From Halogeometricum pallidum JCM 14848 (GTDB taxonomy: Archaea; Halobacteriota; Halobacteria; Halobacteriales; Haloferacaceae): a DNA stretch of 64,000 nt. Shown in pieces: positions 1-8,854 of this stretch; the first letter of the stretch is position 1, and each line of letters opens with the position of its first letter. Location of the stretch: the NCBI RefSeq assembly GCF_000337095.1, contig NZ_AOIV01000024.1, positions 1,660 to 65,659 on the forward strand, in the 5' to 3' direction. The position numbers and the translations under genes are program-made. The notes under the pieces were generated by a model. It ran no database searches. It worked only from the letters and a program-made list of their open reading frames with translations, and was not told the DNA's origin.

Positions 1-744
1 GGTCCAGTCCTCGAGGACGCGCACGCCGTTCTCCTGCAGGTTCCCCCAGTAATCGAGGTAGCCGTCCTCGCCCTTCGCCTTGATAGTGTGGAGTAAGAAC
101 GCCTTCCCCGTCGCACTCGACACCGGGTTCTGCGTCAGCAGGTCTCCGGAATACTGCTCGCGCAGGAGGCCGTCGAACGTCTCCGGCGCGGCGAACCCGC
201 CGTCGCCGAACGTCTCGTCGTAGACGATGCAGATGTACCCTGTGTCGTACGGGACGGCCCGTCCCCGCGGGTCGAACTCCAGCGACTCCTTCACCGTGTC
301 GCGTCGGTCGAGGCCGTCGACGGGGGGGAATAGGCCCGACTCGAGGTTCTCGTCGATGCGGATGAGCATGTTCACGTCGAGGCCGACGTAGAGGTCCGTC
401 GGGATGTCGACGTTCCGCATCGCGCGTTCGATGTAGTAGTTCACCTCGCTGTCGGGCGTCTCGTACCGCACCGTTGCGTCGAACTCCGATTCGAACGCCC
501 GTTTCAGCCACGGCCCGGGACTCGTGCTCGGCGCGTCGACGAACGCGCCGTACGTGCCGATGACCAACTCCGGCACCTCGCCACCCGCGGTGCCCGTGGT
601 CGTTCCCTCCGCGGCGGCCGACCCGGTTCCGCTCCCCGTCTCCGCTCCGCCGCCGTCCGTCGCCGTCCCGTTGCCGCCGGCGCACCCTGCGAGCGCAGCG
701 ACGCCGCTCGCGCCCGCCGCCGCGAGGAAACTTCGTCGGTTCAT
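1..744 (-). CDS. ABC transporter substrate-binding lipoprotein, thiamine (ThiB)-like, 3' end outside window
   Basis: The first 248 codons are inside the window and the C-terminus runs off the left edge. The protein begins MNRRSFLAAAGASG and has a Tat twin-arginine signal ending in a lipobox (LAGC, Cys21), followed by a Gly/Thr/Ser/Glu-rich linker typical of haloarchaeal surface lipoproteins. The mature part opens with LVIGTYGAFVDAP and a GPWLKRAFE segment, which matches the start of ThiB-type periplasmic proteins that capture thiamine or related compounds for an ABC importer. A TATA-like box at 767-775 sits 27 bases before the ATG, so the transcript is probably leaderless. Permease and ATPase genes would be expected further left. 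Substrate is inferred from family resemblance only. Confidence 0.75.
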   Translation of the reverse strand, partial: MNRRSFLAAAGASGVAALAGCAGGNGTATDGGGAETGSGTGSAAAEGTTTGTAGGEVPELVIGTYGAFVDAPSTSPGPWLKRAFESEFDATVRYETPDSEVNYYIERAMRNVDIPTDLYVGLDVNMLIRIDENLESGLFPPVDGLDRRDTVKESLEFDPRGRAVPYDTGYICIVYDETFGDGGFAAPETFDGLLREQYSGDLLTQNPVSSATGKAFLLHTIKAKGEDGYLDYWGNLQENGVRVLEDWT

Positions 745-766
745 TACCCGGTAGTTTCACCTGGTG

Positions 767-775
767 TTACTTAAT
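767..775 (-). promoter_or_regulatory. TATA-like box for the substrate-binding lipoprotein
   Basis: ATTAAGTAA on the minus strand is centred about 27 bases upstream of the ATG at 744, the spacing expected for a leaderless haloarchaeal transcript. Confidence 0.45.
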
Positions 776-913
776 CCGTGCCATCGACGGTCGCGGGCCG
801 CCGCGGTCGCGCTTTCGTACCCGCTCCCGTTCCCGTTCGGGTCGCTCCCGTCGATTCCGCGTACCTGACTCTCAGTGAGGAACGACTTTGTACGTTCCCG
901 TGTATCTGCAGTC

Positions 914-1918
914 GTGACTCTCGAACGTCGGCACGTATTCGGCGGGTTGTTCATCGTCGCCGGCGTCGCCGCCGCGTTCCTCCTCCGCTCGGTGCTCGGG
1001 ACGGTGTTTTTCTCCGTCACCGTCGCGTACGTCCTCTGGCCCCTCCGGCAGGCGTTGGTGCACCGCGGCCGGTCGCTCCGCGTCGCCAGCGGACTCGCCA
1101 CTGCCGCCGCGTTCCTCGCGGCGTCGCTCGTGCTCCTCCCCCTCGCCGTCGTCGTCTACCTCCGGTACGACTCGCTCGTCGCACTCGTCCGCAGCCTCCC
1201 CGACGAAGTCGTCGTCGAACTGTTCGGCATGGTCTACCGCGTCACGCTCGCAGAACTGGTTCCGGTGGTCCTCGGCTTCCTCCGGACGCTGGCGGGTTTC
1301 GTGGCTGTCGCGACGCCCGTCCTCCTCGTCAAGGTGACGCTGTTCGTCTTCGTCGTCTACTCGCTGCTCGTCCACGGCGAGGACGCCCGCCGCGCCGTTC
1401 TCGCGCTCGTTCCCACCTCCTACCAGGGCGTCGCTGGGGCGATGAACCGACGCGTGCGCGAGACGCTGTTCGCCATCTACGTCCTCCAGGCGGCGACGGC
1501 CGCCGGAACCTTCGCCCTCGCGCTTCCGGTGTTTCTTCTCCTCGGGTACGAACCGTTCGTCACGCTCGCCACTGTCGCCGCCATCCTCCAGTTCATCCCC
1601 ATTCTCGGTCCGAGTTTCCTCCTCGCCGGACTGGCGGCGTACCACCTCCTCGTCGGGGAGGTGACGCAGGCGATTCTCGTCGTCGGCGGCGGCGGAGCGG
1701 TGGTAGCGTGGCTCCCGGACGTGCTCATCCGTCCGCGCTTGGCCCGTCAGACGGCCGACATTCCGGGCAGCCTCTACTTCGTCGGCTTCTTCGGCGGTGC
1801 GCTCACGCTCGGCGCCGTCGGCGTCGTCGCCGGCCCCCTCGTCGTCGGCCTGTTCGTGGAGACGGCGTCGCTGCTGTCGACGGAACTCCACCCGGAGTCC
1901 GTCGAGGACGGCGAGTAA
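914..1918 (+). CDS. AI-2E family transporter (membrane permease)
   Basis: A polytopic membrane protein of about 334 residues. It has the family plan: paired N-terminal helices, an extracytoplasmic middle region, and a C-terminal block with the EPFVTLATVAAILQFIPILG segment, where the P-x-x-G motif is characteristic of AI-2E/PerM (YdiK, YhhT) proteins. Bacterial members move autoinducer-2 or sodium/protons; the haloarchaeal substrate is unknown. The frame is open from a GTG at 875, but the GTG at 914 starting VTLERRHVFGG fits the family's N-terminus better. The gene stands alone between the divergent lipoprotein and the convergent rhodanese, with only 20 bases to the end of the rhodanese. Confidence 0.8.
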   Translation: MTLERRHVFGGLFIVAGVAAAFLLRSVLGTVFFSVTVAYVLWPLRQALVHRGRSLRVASGLATAAAFLAASLVLLPLAVVVYLRYDSLVALVRSLPDEVVVELFGMVYRVTLAELVPVVLGFLRTLAGFVAVATPVLLVKVTLFVFVVYSLLVHGEDARRAVLALVPTSYQGVAGAMNRRVRETLFAIYVLQAATAAGTFALALPVFLLLGYEPFVTLATVAAILQFIPILGPSFLLAGLAAYHLLVGEVTQAILVVGGGGAVVAWLPDVLIRPRLARQTADIPGSLYFVGFFGGALTLGAVGVVAGPLVVGLFVETASLLSTELHPESVEDGE

Positions 1919-1938
1919 CCGCCGACGACCGCACCCGG

Positions 1939-2820
1939 TCAGGCCGTCTCAGTCTCCGTTTCCGTTTCCGTCGGACCGCCGCGCTCCTCCCACTCGGTGA
2001 GGCTCCCCTCGTAGAACGCCACGTCCTCGTATCCAAGCGACCGCAGGACGACGTACGTGTGGCTGATGCGTCGCGCCGTGTTGCAGTAGAGGACCACGCG
2101 CTCGTCGGGCGTCACTCCGACACTCTCCAGCACCGCCTCCAGTTCCTCGGGGGATTTCAGTCCGCGCGTCTCGTCGTCGACGAGTTCGCGCCAATCGAGG
2201 TTCACCGCGCCCGGCAGGTGTCCCTCCTCGTACTCCCAGTCCTCGCGGGTGTCGACGACGACGGTGTCCCCGTCGTCCAGGCTGTCCAGCACGGCGTCGT
2301 AGCCGACCAGCGGCGAGCGCTCGGGTTCGCGCACCTCGTACGTCGTCTCCCCGTACGCCGCCGCCTCCGTCGTCGTTTCGCGCTCGCGGTTCCACGCGCT
2401 GTAGTCGCCGTCGAGCAGGTGGAGTCGGTCCGTCGGGTGGCCGTACAGTTCCGCGGTGACGAGGAAGCGCGCGGCGAACACGCCGTGGGTGTCGTCGTAG
2501 GCGACGAGGTGGTCGTCGGGTCCGATTCCGACGGCGGACAGCAGCGACTCCCACGCCTCCTCGCCCGGGAGCATCCCCTCGTCGCCCTCCGAGGACCGGA
2601 ACTCGTCGAACGGCACGCTGACCGCGCCGGGGAGGTGACCGATGCCGTCGAACTCCCAGGCGTCGCGCACGTCCACGAGGCGAACTGTTTCCGCGTCCGC
2701 TCCCTCGCTCGCGTCCTCCGCGTTCCCCTCACCGGCCGTTTCGTCGCCGACGCTCCCGTCGCCGCCCGCGCCGAGTCGTGCGGCGACCCAGTCGGGGGAG
2801 ACGACGATGTGCTCGTACAT
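1939..2820 (-). CDS. Thiosulfate sulfurtransferase (rhodanese), two-domain
   Basis: About 293 residues with tandem rhodanese domains. The N-terminal domain (roughly 1-140) is the inactive partner. The C-terminal domain carries the active-site loop CNTARR with the catalytic cysteine near residue 246. The enzyme moves a sulfane sulfur from thiosulfate to an acceptor such as cyanide or a thiol. The ATG at 2820 (MYEHIVVSPDWVA) matches the usual family N-terminus; ten more codons are open upstream. An acidic stretch follows residue 20, and the protein ends in a TETETETETA tail. It is transcribed away from a second rhodanese at 3063, leaving a 242-base shared upstream region. Confidence 0.88.
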   Translation of the reverse strand: MYEHIVVSPDWVAARLGAGGDGSVGDETAGEGNAEDASEGADAETVRLVDVRDAWEFDGIGHLPGAVSVPFDEFRSSEGDEGMLPGEEAWESLLSAVGIGPDDHLVAYDDTHGVFAARFLVTAELYGHPTDRLHLLDGDYSAWNRERETTTEAAAYGETTYEVREPERSPLVGYDAVLDSLDDGDTVVVDTREDWEYEEGHLPGAVNLDWRELVDDETRGLKSPEELEAVLESVGVTPDERVVLYCNTARRISHTYVVLRSLGYEDVAFYEGSLTEWEERGGPTETETETETA

Positions 2821-3026
2821 GCGACCACGTTGCCGCGGCGACGCCTTCAACCCGGCCGGTCGGGGTGTCGTTCGCCGGGCGTCAGAGAACGCGGACGATG
2901 TTGCCGACGCTCGTCGGGGCGAGTGACCACGTTCCTCTCCCGCGGACTGTCTCTCGCGGTTACCTCGAATATACCGGCAAAATCGCCCTCGTAATGTGAT
3001 GATGGGCAGTACGCGCCGTAGATACG

Positions 3027-3035
3027 AGAATTAAG
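3027..3035 (+). promoter_or_regulatory. TATA-like box for the plus-strand rhodanese
   Basis: AGAATTAAG lies about 32 bases before the ATG at 3063. This is the only well-placed AT-rich core in the 242-base divergent intergenic region on this strand. A second AT-rich patch (GAATATACC near 2968-2977) could serve the minus-strand gene, but only with a leader of over 100 bases. Confidence 0.4.
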
Positions 3036-3062
3036 CCGGAGGCGTGCGTAGGGGGGAACGTA

Positions 3063-3923
3063 ATGACATCCGACGGCTACGCGAAGGACGTGCTCGTCTC
3101 GGCGGACTGGGTGGAAGACCACCTCGACGAGTTCCAATCCGACGACTCGGAGTATCGACTCGTGGAAGTGGATGTGGACACGGAAGCCTACGACGAGGGC
3201 CACGCGCCCGGCGCCATCGGCTTCAACTGGGAGACGCAACTGCAGGACCAGACGACTCGCGACATCCTCGACAAGGAGGACTTCGAGGACCTCCTCGGGA
3301 GCCACGGCATCTCCGAGGACTCCACCGTCGTCCTGTACGGCGACAACTCCAACTGGTTCGCGGCGTACACCTACTGGCAGTTCAAGTACTACGGCCACGA
3401 CGACGTGCGCCTGATGAACGGCGGCCGCGACTACTGGTTGGACAACGACTACCCGCTGAGCGAGGACGCCCCCGACTTCGACGCCGTCGACTACGCCGCC
3501 AAGGGGCCGTACGAGTCCATCCGCGCGTACCGCGACGACGTGGATCACGCCATCGGCGAGGGGCTTCCGCTCGTCGACGTCCGCTCGCCCGAGGAGTTCT
3601 CCGGCGAGATTCTCGCGCCTCCGGGACTGCAGGAGACCGCCCAGCGCGGCGGCCACATCCCCGGCGCGGAGAACATCTCTTGGGCCGCGACGGTGAACGA
3701 CGACGGGACGTTCAAGTCGGCCGACGAACTCCGCGATCTGTACGCCGACCAGGGCATCGACGGCTCCGAGACCACCGTCGCCTACTGCCGCATCGGCGAG
3801 CGCTCCTCTATCGCGTGGTTCGCGCTCCACGAACTGCTCGGCTACGACGAAGTCGTCAACTACGACGGCTCGTGGACCGAATGGGGTAACCTCGTCGGCG
3901 CGCCCATCGAGAAGGGTAACTGA
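3063..3923 (+). CDS. Thiosulfate sulfurtransferase (rhodanese), two-domain
   Basis: 286 residues, starting MTSDGYAKDVLVSADWVEDH. Both rhodanese domains are intact: the first contains GHAPGAIGFNW, the second has VDVRSPEEFSGE, GHIPGAENI and the catalytic loop CRIGERS with Cys242. This loop type (CRIGERSS) is typical of archaeal and bacterial SseA/TST-like enzymes, and it differs from the CNTARR loop of the neighbour at 1939, which suggests different sulfur acceptors. It probably works in the cytoplasm on thiosulfate or persulfide sulfur, for cyanide detoxification or sulfur relay. Divergent from the other rhodanese, so the two may be co-regulated. Confidence 0.9.
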   Translation: MTSDGYAKDVLVSADWVEDHLDEFQSDDSEYRLVEVDVDTEAYDEGHAPGAIGFNWETQLQDQTTRDILDKEDFEDLLGSHGISEDSTVVLYGDNSNWFAAYTYWQFKYYGHDDVRLMNGGRDYWLDNDYPLSEDAPDFDAVDYAAKGPYESIRAYRDDVDHAIGEGLPLVDVRSPEEFSGEILAPPGLQETAQRGGHIPGAENISWAATVNDDGTFKSADELRDLYADQGIDGSETTVAYCRIGERSSIAWFALHELLGYDEVVNYDGSWTEWGNLVGAPIEKGN

Positions 3924-4105
3924 ACGGCGAGCAAACGTCACTTAGCCGCGCGGGCGTTCGGTCGCGCCCCCGGACGGCGGCCGAGCGCACCGACTTGACC
4001 TGACTCCGATTTTTCTCCGACCGTTCCGTCCGGAGTCCCGACTCCCGAAGCGTTTCTGCTCGCGAGGACGGCGCGCGGACGCGGAGGGGTGAGGCGGGTG
4101 TGCGG

Positions 4106-6520
4106 TCAGGCCGACTCCGCGCGCGGCAGCGATATCGAGAACACGGTCCCCTCGGGGTCGCGGTCCTCGACGCGAATCTCGCCGCCGTACGACTCGATTA
4201 TCTCCCGCGTGAGATAGAGTCCGAACCCAGTTCCGTTGCTCTTGAGGCCCTTCCGGCCCTTCTCGAACATCTGCGCTCTCACCTCGTCGTCGACGCCGGG
4301 ACCGTTGTCCGCGATGCGGACCGTCGTCTCTCTCTCGCTCGTCTCGACGTCGACCCAGACGCGGGGCGTCTCCTTGTCGTTGTGCTGGACGGCGTTGACG
4401 AGGAGGTTCTCGAACGCCTCCGTCAACAGGTCGTCGGCCAGCACCGTACCGGCCCCCGCGACGCTCTTGCCGACGTCGAACTCCGCGCAGTCGAACGCCC
4501 GTCGGGTTCGTTCGACCTCTGCGCCGAGCGCGGTTCCGAGGTCGGTCGGTTCCAGATCTCGCTCGTCGGTTTCGTCGACCGCTCTCATTAGCGTCCGAAC
4601 CTTCCCGACGAGGTCTATCATCTCGTCCGTCCGCGTCTCGACCGTCTCCAGGTGGGTCGCCGCCTCGGGGTCGACCGCGCCTTCGAGCATTTCGACGCGA
4701 GCCCTGACCACGTTGAGGCTGTTCAGCAGGTTGTGGCGGACCAGTCGATTGAAGAACTCCAATCGCTCGCGTTCGTGCGTCAGTTCCCGTTCGTGGTCGA
4801 TGACCGCGATGGCGAGGCCCACTATTTCGCCGAGTTGCGTGAGAATCTCTCGCTCCTTCTCGTCGAACGCGCGTTCTCTGGTGGTGTAGACGGTCAGCAC
4901 GCCGTACCGCTCGTCCTCGTACGCGACCGGAATCGACGCCACGCCGGTGATCCCCCGCCTTGCCAGCTCCTGCCACGGCTCCGTGTCGGGTCCGACCTCG
5001 GTGTCTCTCAGGACCTGCGTGTCGCCCGTGCGGGCGGCGCGGGCCGCGAGGCCGCCCGCTCCGAGTTCCAGTATCTCCTCGGCGTCGGGGTGGGTCGCGT
5101 CGGTCGACGGTACCACGTCGCTGCCTTCGACGGTGCCGAACCAGGCGAAGGCGTACGAGTCAGACTCGGTGAATCGGTCGCACACCACCTGTTCGACCTC
5201 CTCGCGAGTAGACTGCTCGGCCAGTTCCCGGTTGATGTCGCGGGCGGTCTGGTTGAGGTTGTCCAACGCGACGAACTGGTCGGTCCGACGCTGCTTTTCG
5301 AGTTCGTAGCGGACCCACTGGCCCATCAGGTGGTGGAACGCCTCGTCGGCCGCCGAAATCTCCTCGCGCGGCCGTCGGCTGACGAACCAGAACGTCCGGT
5401 CGTCGGCGTCGTCGAACTCGAGGTGCGTTCCGAGATACGTCCGGACGCCGAACTGCTCGTAACAGAGGTTCTCCTCGAACTCCTCGGTGTCGGTGATAGC
5501 ACGGGTCCCGCCGTCGGCGACGGCCACCCGACAGTACGTCTCCGAGAGCGGGTACTCGCTCCCCGGGACCAGGTCCTCGTGGTCGCCGTTCGTCACTTCG
5601 ACCTCGAATCGGTCGGTCTCGGAGTCGACCCGCGCGAGGCCGCCCATCTCCATGTCGAAGCGCTCACAGCCCAGATCCATGAGGGCCAAGAGCTTCTCCT
5701 CGAAGGTCCCGTCGACGTCCGCGACAACCTCGTAGAGGGCGTGCAAATCGCGTTCGTGGTCTCGAAGCGCCACCCTTGACTCCTCCTGTTCGCGGAGCGT
5801 CCGGAGTCGCCTGTCGACTCTGTCGCCCGGTCGGTCGGGACCCAGCACTTCCTCGGGCGGCGTGTAGTAGATGTTCTCCGAGACCGTCTCGCCCTGAGCG
5901 ATCAGCGGATGCGTCTCGATGACCTCGTCGATGACGCCGTCGGGGAACCGCGTCCGGTCGTACTGACAGAGGAGGGAGCACTGGTCGTCAGCGGCGAGGG
6001 AGTCGAGCATCGCCTCGTACTCGACCAGTCCCTCGGGAACCGACTCGCCGTCGAGCGCCAGCGTCATCTCCGCCGTCGCCCGGAATTCTCCGTAACCGCC
6101 AGATGCCACGTCCGCGAGCCTTTCGTGCCAGAATTCGAGCATCGCCTCTCGGTCGAACTCGCCGCCGGGGCGACGCGACTCCGGCGGCGCCACCACGGCC
6201 AGCGCGCCGGAGTCGAGTGCGGCGTCGACGTCGATACCCCGGTCCCGCAGTTCGGCGAGAATCGCGTCCGGAGAGCCGTCGTCCGCGACGTAGAGGCACT
6301 GCTCTCCCAGTTCGAGACCGCGGCGGAGGAACGATGCGACGGCGTCGAACTGCTCGTCGCGGTCCTCGTAGACGAGCGCTTGGTGCCCGCCGTCGTGGTC
6401 GTGACCGGCCGGTTCCGGCCCCGTCGGCCCTCGAATCGTCCGACTACCTCCGGCCTTCTCGTCAGTCTGCTCGGGGGTCCTTTCCTCCTCCCTGTCTCCG
6501 CTCCCCTGCAGCGTAGTCAT
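4106..6520 (-). CDS. Sensor histidine kinase with MEDS, two GAF and HisKA/HATPase domains
   Basis: 804 residues from the ATG at 6520 (MTTLQGSGDREEERTP). No membrane segment is visible, so this is a soluble sensor. Order: a MEDS (DcmR-type) domain at about 45-205, beginning HQALVYEDRDEQFDAV and ending HPLIAQGETV; GAF domain 1 at about 250-390; GAF domain 2 at about 410-560, like those of bacterio-opsin activator-type proteins; HisKA with FFNRLVRHNLLNSLN (phospho-acceptor His596); and HATPase with N-box ENLLVNAVQHND, G1 box DNGPG and G2 box NGTGFGLY. It should autophosphorylate and signal to a response regulator, but none is adjacent. A TTTTT-containing TATA-like patch near 6548-6556 fits the chosen start. 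The signal is unknown. Confidence 0.87.
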   Translation of the reverse strand: MTTLQGSGDREEERTPEQTDEKAGGSRTIRGPTGPEPAGHDHDGGHQALVYEDRDEQFDAVASFLRRGLELGEQCLYVADDGSPDAILAELRDRGIDVDAALDSGALAVVAPPESRRPGGEFDREAMLEFWHERLADVASGGYGEFRATAEMTLALDGESVPEGLVEYEAMLDSLAADDQCSLLCQYDRTRFPDGVIDEVIETHPLIAQGETVSENIYYTPPEEVLGPDRPGDRVDRRLRTLREQEESRVALRDHERDLHALYEVVADVDGTFEEKLLALMDLGCERFDMEMGGLARVDSETDRFEVEVTNGDHEDLVPGSEYPLSETYCRVAVADGGTRAITDTEEFEENLCYEQFGVRTYLGTHLEFDDADDRTFWFVSRRPREEISAADEAFHHLMGQWVRYELEKQRRTDQFVALDNLNQTARDINRELAEQSTREEVEQVVCDRFTESDSYAFAWFGTVEGSDVVPSTDATHPDAEEILELGAGGLAARAARTGDTQVLRDTEVGPDTEPWQELARRGITGVASIPVAYEDERYGVLTVYTTRERAFDEKEREILTQLGEIVGLAIAVIDHERELTHERERLEFFNRLVRHNLLNSLNVVRARVEMLEGAVDPEAATHLETVETRTDEMIDLVGKVRTLMRAVDETDERDLEPTDLGTALGAEVERTRRAFDCAEFDVGKSVAGAGTVLADDLLTEAFENLLVNAVQHNDKETPRVWVDVETSERETTVRIADNGPGVDDEVRAQMFEKGRKGLKSNGTGFGLYLTREIIESYGGEIRVEDRDPEGTVFSISLPRAESA

Positions 6521-6636
6521 TCGCCTTGTCGTGGGAGAGCGTCCCGAGCACAAAAACTCTTGTCGAAGAAATTCATCGAACGCGGTCACTCGCTCGGTTC
6601 GGCGCCGACCATCTCGCACGGGCGCCAGACCGGGTA

Positions 6637-8142
6637 CTATCCGACGATAATCGACGCGATTTGCGGCGTGAGGAACGCCTCGACGAACGCGGCGACGACG
6701 AACAGCGGAACGAGACCGAGGAGCACGCGGTAGGCGTGGCGAATCGCCGCCGCGAGGCCGTCGGCGCCCGTCCGACCGCGAGCGACGCGGAGGCCGACGC
6801 CGCCCAACCAGAGACCGATGCCGCCGCCGAGGACGAGCGCCGGTACCTCGATGACGCCGTGCGGGACGACGAGGGCGACGAACAGTTGGGAGTCGAACAC
6901 GCCGCCGAGTGCGCCGACGATGAGGCCGTTGAACGCGAGACTCGTGACCGAGGGAACGCCGAAGGCGACGCCGCTGTACGCCGCGTCCGCCGCGACCAGC
7001 CAGTTGTTCACCGCGAGGTTGACGAACGTCGCCAGCGGGAACGCGCCGAACACCGCGGATATCTCCCCCTCTATCGGGACCTCCACGGCGTACGGCGACG
7101 TGGCGGCCCACCCGCCCGCGAGGCCGCCGGCGAAACAGACGGCCGAGGCGACGTTCGCGAGCGGGTGGTCGCGGACGAACGCGCCCAGCGCCCGCAGGCC
7201 GCCGCCGTAGGCGTCTCGGAGCCGGTCGCCTATCGGCGGCGTCTCCCGCCGCGGCAGGTCGCGCTCGTCGTACAGCGCGGTCTTGAAACCGTCGAGCACC
7301 GGCGGGACGAGGACGGCGCCGACGAGCGAACTCACCCGCGCCGCGCCCCCGAGCGACGCGACGAACGCCACGCCGCCCGTCAGCAGGAGCGCCCCGAGGG
7401 CGACGGCGACGTACCCGACGAAGTCGGCGGGACGACGGAACGGGAACGCGGCGCTCCGACGGACCGCCGCGACCGCCCCCAGACCGTCGACGACGACGGC
7501 TTGCTCAGCGAAGGCGAACAGCAGGAGGACGGCCAGCGCCAGCAGAGCCGACAGCAGGGCACCGGCGAGCACCCCGAGGACGCCGGCGACGCCGGTACCG
7601 TGAGACAGTGCGACGCCCAGCAGGCCGAGGAGGACGAGCGGAACGGCGGACACCGCCAGCGCGGCGAGGAGCAGCAGGTGAATCCCGAGGAAGCTGAGCC
7701 AGTCGTCGCGGGCGCCGAGGAGTGCCGCGCGGACGCCGTCGTCGCCGCGGAGCAGTCCGAAGACGCCGTGGACGCTCGCGGCGTTCGCCACCGGCGAGAC
7801 GACGAACGACAGGAGGAGCGACCCCAGCAGACCGAGACCGAGCAGCGCCAGCACCTCCGGGGAGAGGAGGTTCATCACGGCGTCGCCGAGTCCCGGGGGA
7901 ATCGCGTCGGGATTCACCGACCCGTCTTCCACCGCGCCGACGTCCACCTCGCCGGCGATTTCGAGCACTCGACCGAGGCTGCCGTCGAGCGAGACGAGGG
8001 CGAAGGCGGCGAAGACGGCGAGCAGCATCGGGACGCGGGCGACGCCCGACAGACCGGTCGCGAGGAGGTACACCGGCAGGACCGACGAGGAGTACTCCGA
8101 GAGCATCCGACCGCCGGCGCGGAGAGCCGTGGAGACGTTCAC
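6637..8142 (-). CDS. SpoIIM-type (stage II sporulation M / DUF95) multi-pass membrane protein
   Basis: 501 residues, almost entirely hydrophobic, with perhaps a dozen or more membrane helices. The C-terminal half (about 320-500) has the SpoIIM/DUF95 signature: RDHPLANVASAVCFAGGL, FVNLAVNNWLVA, PHGVIEVPALVLGGGIGLW. The N-terminal half is an Ala/Leu/Val-rich membrane domain with no family I recognise. In bacteria SpoIIM belongs to the forespore engulfment machinery; archaeal relatives are common but of unknown function, often predicted to be permease-like. Start at MNVSTALRAGGRMLSEYS. The gene is single, 116 bases downstream of the kinase promoter region and transcribed in the same direction, toward it. 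Confidence 0.8.
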   Translation of the reverse strand: MNVSTALRAGGRMLSEYSSSVLPVYLLATGLSGVARVPMLLAVFAAFALVSLDGSLGRVLEIAGEVDVGAVEDGSVNPDAIPPGLGDAVMNLLSPEVLALLGLGLLGSLLLSFVVSPVANAASVHGVFGLLRGDDGVRAALLGARDDWLSFLGIHLLLLAALAVSAVPLVLLGLLGVALSHGTGVAGVLGVLAGALLSALLALAVLLLFAFAEQAVVVDGLGAVAAVRRSAAFPFRRPADFVGYVAVALGALLLTGGVAFVASLGGAARVSSLVGAVLVPPVLDGFKTALYDERDLPRRETPPIGDRLRDAYGGGLRALGAFVRDHPLANVASAVCFAGGLAGGWAATSPYAVEVPIEGEISAVFGAFPLATFVNLAVNNWLVAADAAYSGVAFGVPSVTSLAFNGLIVGALGGVFDSQLFVALVVPHGVIEVPALVLGGGIGLWLGGVGLRVARGRTGADGLAAAIRHAYRVLLGLVPLFVVAAFVEAFLTPQIASIIVG

Positions 8143-8236
8143 GGGCGTACATCTCAGAGAGTCGTCATAACGCTGTGGGATTCGACGGCCGCGTCGGTTC
8201 GATGGCTACAAGCGGCGAGGTACCCTATCGCGTCCC

Positions 8237-8854
8237 ATGAACGCAGACGACCTCGCAGACCGCATCCGCGACGACCACGAGACGGCGTTCTCCCGCCTCG
8301 GTTCCTCGAAGGCGCTGTACGCGTTGACCGGCGGCGAGATGGAGGCCGAGTCGGTCCGCGCCGCCGCGGCGACCGACCACCACGCCGTCGCGGACCTCCT
8401 CGACGACTGGGCGATGGCCGAACACGGCGACGCCGCGCCCGTGTTCGCGGACCTCGCCGAGGAGACGCGCGAACACGCCGAGTCGCTCGAACCCGACGGC
8501 TACGAACCCGCGGACGACCCCGACCTGTACGACCGCCTCGCGTTCGAGGACGAGACGCCGGGGCGCGTCGGCGCTCTGCTGGGACGGTACCTCGTCGTCT
8601 CCGAGTACGTCGGACAGATGGTCGGCTTCTTCATCGGCGACGCCGACCCGAAGGCGGCCGACGAGTTCCGCACGCTCCGCTCGGCCGTCGAGGACGAACG
8701 CGACCGGGTGCTCGACCTCTTGGACGACGTCTGCGGGGGCGACGACGACTGGGACGCCGCGGGTGAGGCGGCCGACGCCGTCGTCGAGGCGGCCTACGAC
8801 GACTACGTCGAGACGCTCGAATCGATGGGCGTGAAGCCGAAGAACGTCTGTTAA
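8237..8854 (+). CDS. Conserved haloarchaeal helical protein of unknown function
   Basis: 205 residues, strongly acidic (pattern rich in Asp, Glu, Ala) and predicted mostly helical with no membrane segment. It opens MNADDLADRIRDDHETAFSRLGSSKALYALTGGEME. I associate this opening with a widespread haloarchaeal family, but cannot assign a reaction; the E/H/D-rich helices are reminiscent of ferritin- or rubrerythrin-like bundles, which is only a guess. The TAA stop is followed with no gap by the structured repeat element at 8855, so the transcript's 3' end probably lies in that element. Confidence 0.75.
   Translation: MNADDLADRIRDDHETAFSRLGSSKALYALTGGEMEAESVRAAAATDHHAVADLLDDWAMAEHGDAAPVFADLAEETREHAESLEPDGYEPADDPDLYDRLAFEDETPGRVGALLGRYLVVSEYVGQMVGFFIGDADPKAADEFRTLRSAVEDERDRVLDLLDDVCGGDDDWDAAGEAADAVVEAAYDDYVETLESMGVKPKNVC

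Noticed and set aside
872-1891. 339-codon minus-strand ORF opposite the AI-2E gene
   Set aside because: Mirror of the transporter in another frame. It is acidic only because of codon bias in the true gene, and it has no domain.
778-2994. 738-codon plus-strand ORF
   Set aside because: Arg/Pro-rich shadow of the AI-2E transporter and rhodanese genes; not an acidic haloarchaeal protein.
6526-8766. 746-codon plus-strand ORF opposite the SpoIIM-type gene
   Set aside because: Composition is Arg/Asp/Glu/Gln-rich with no motif; the minus-strand reading is a convincing multi-pass membrane protein.
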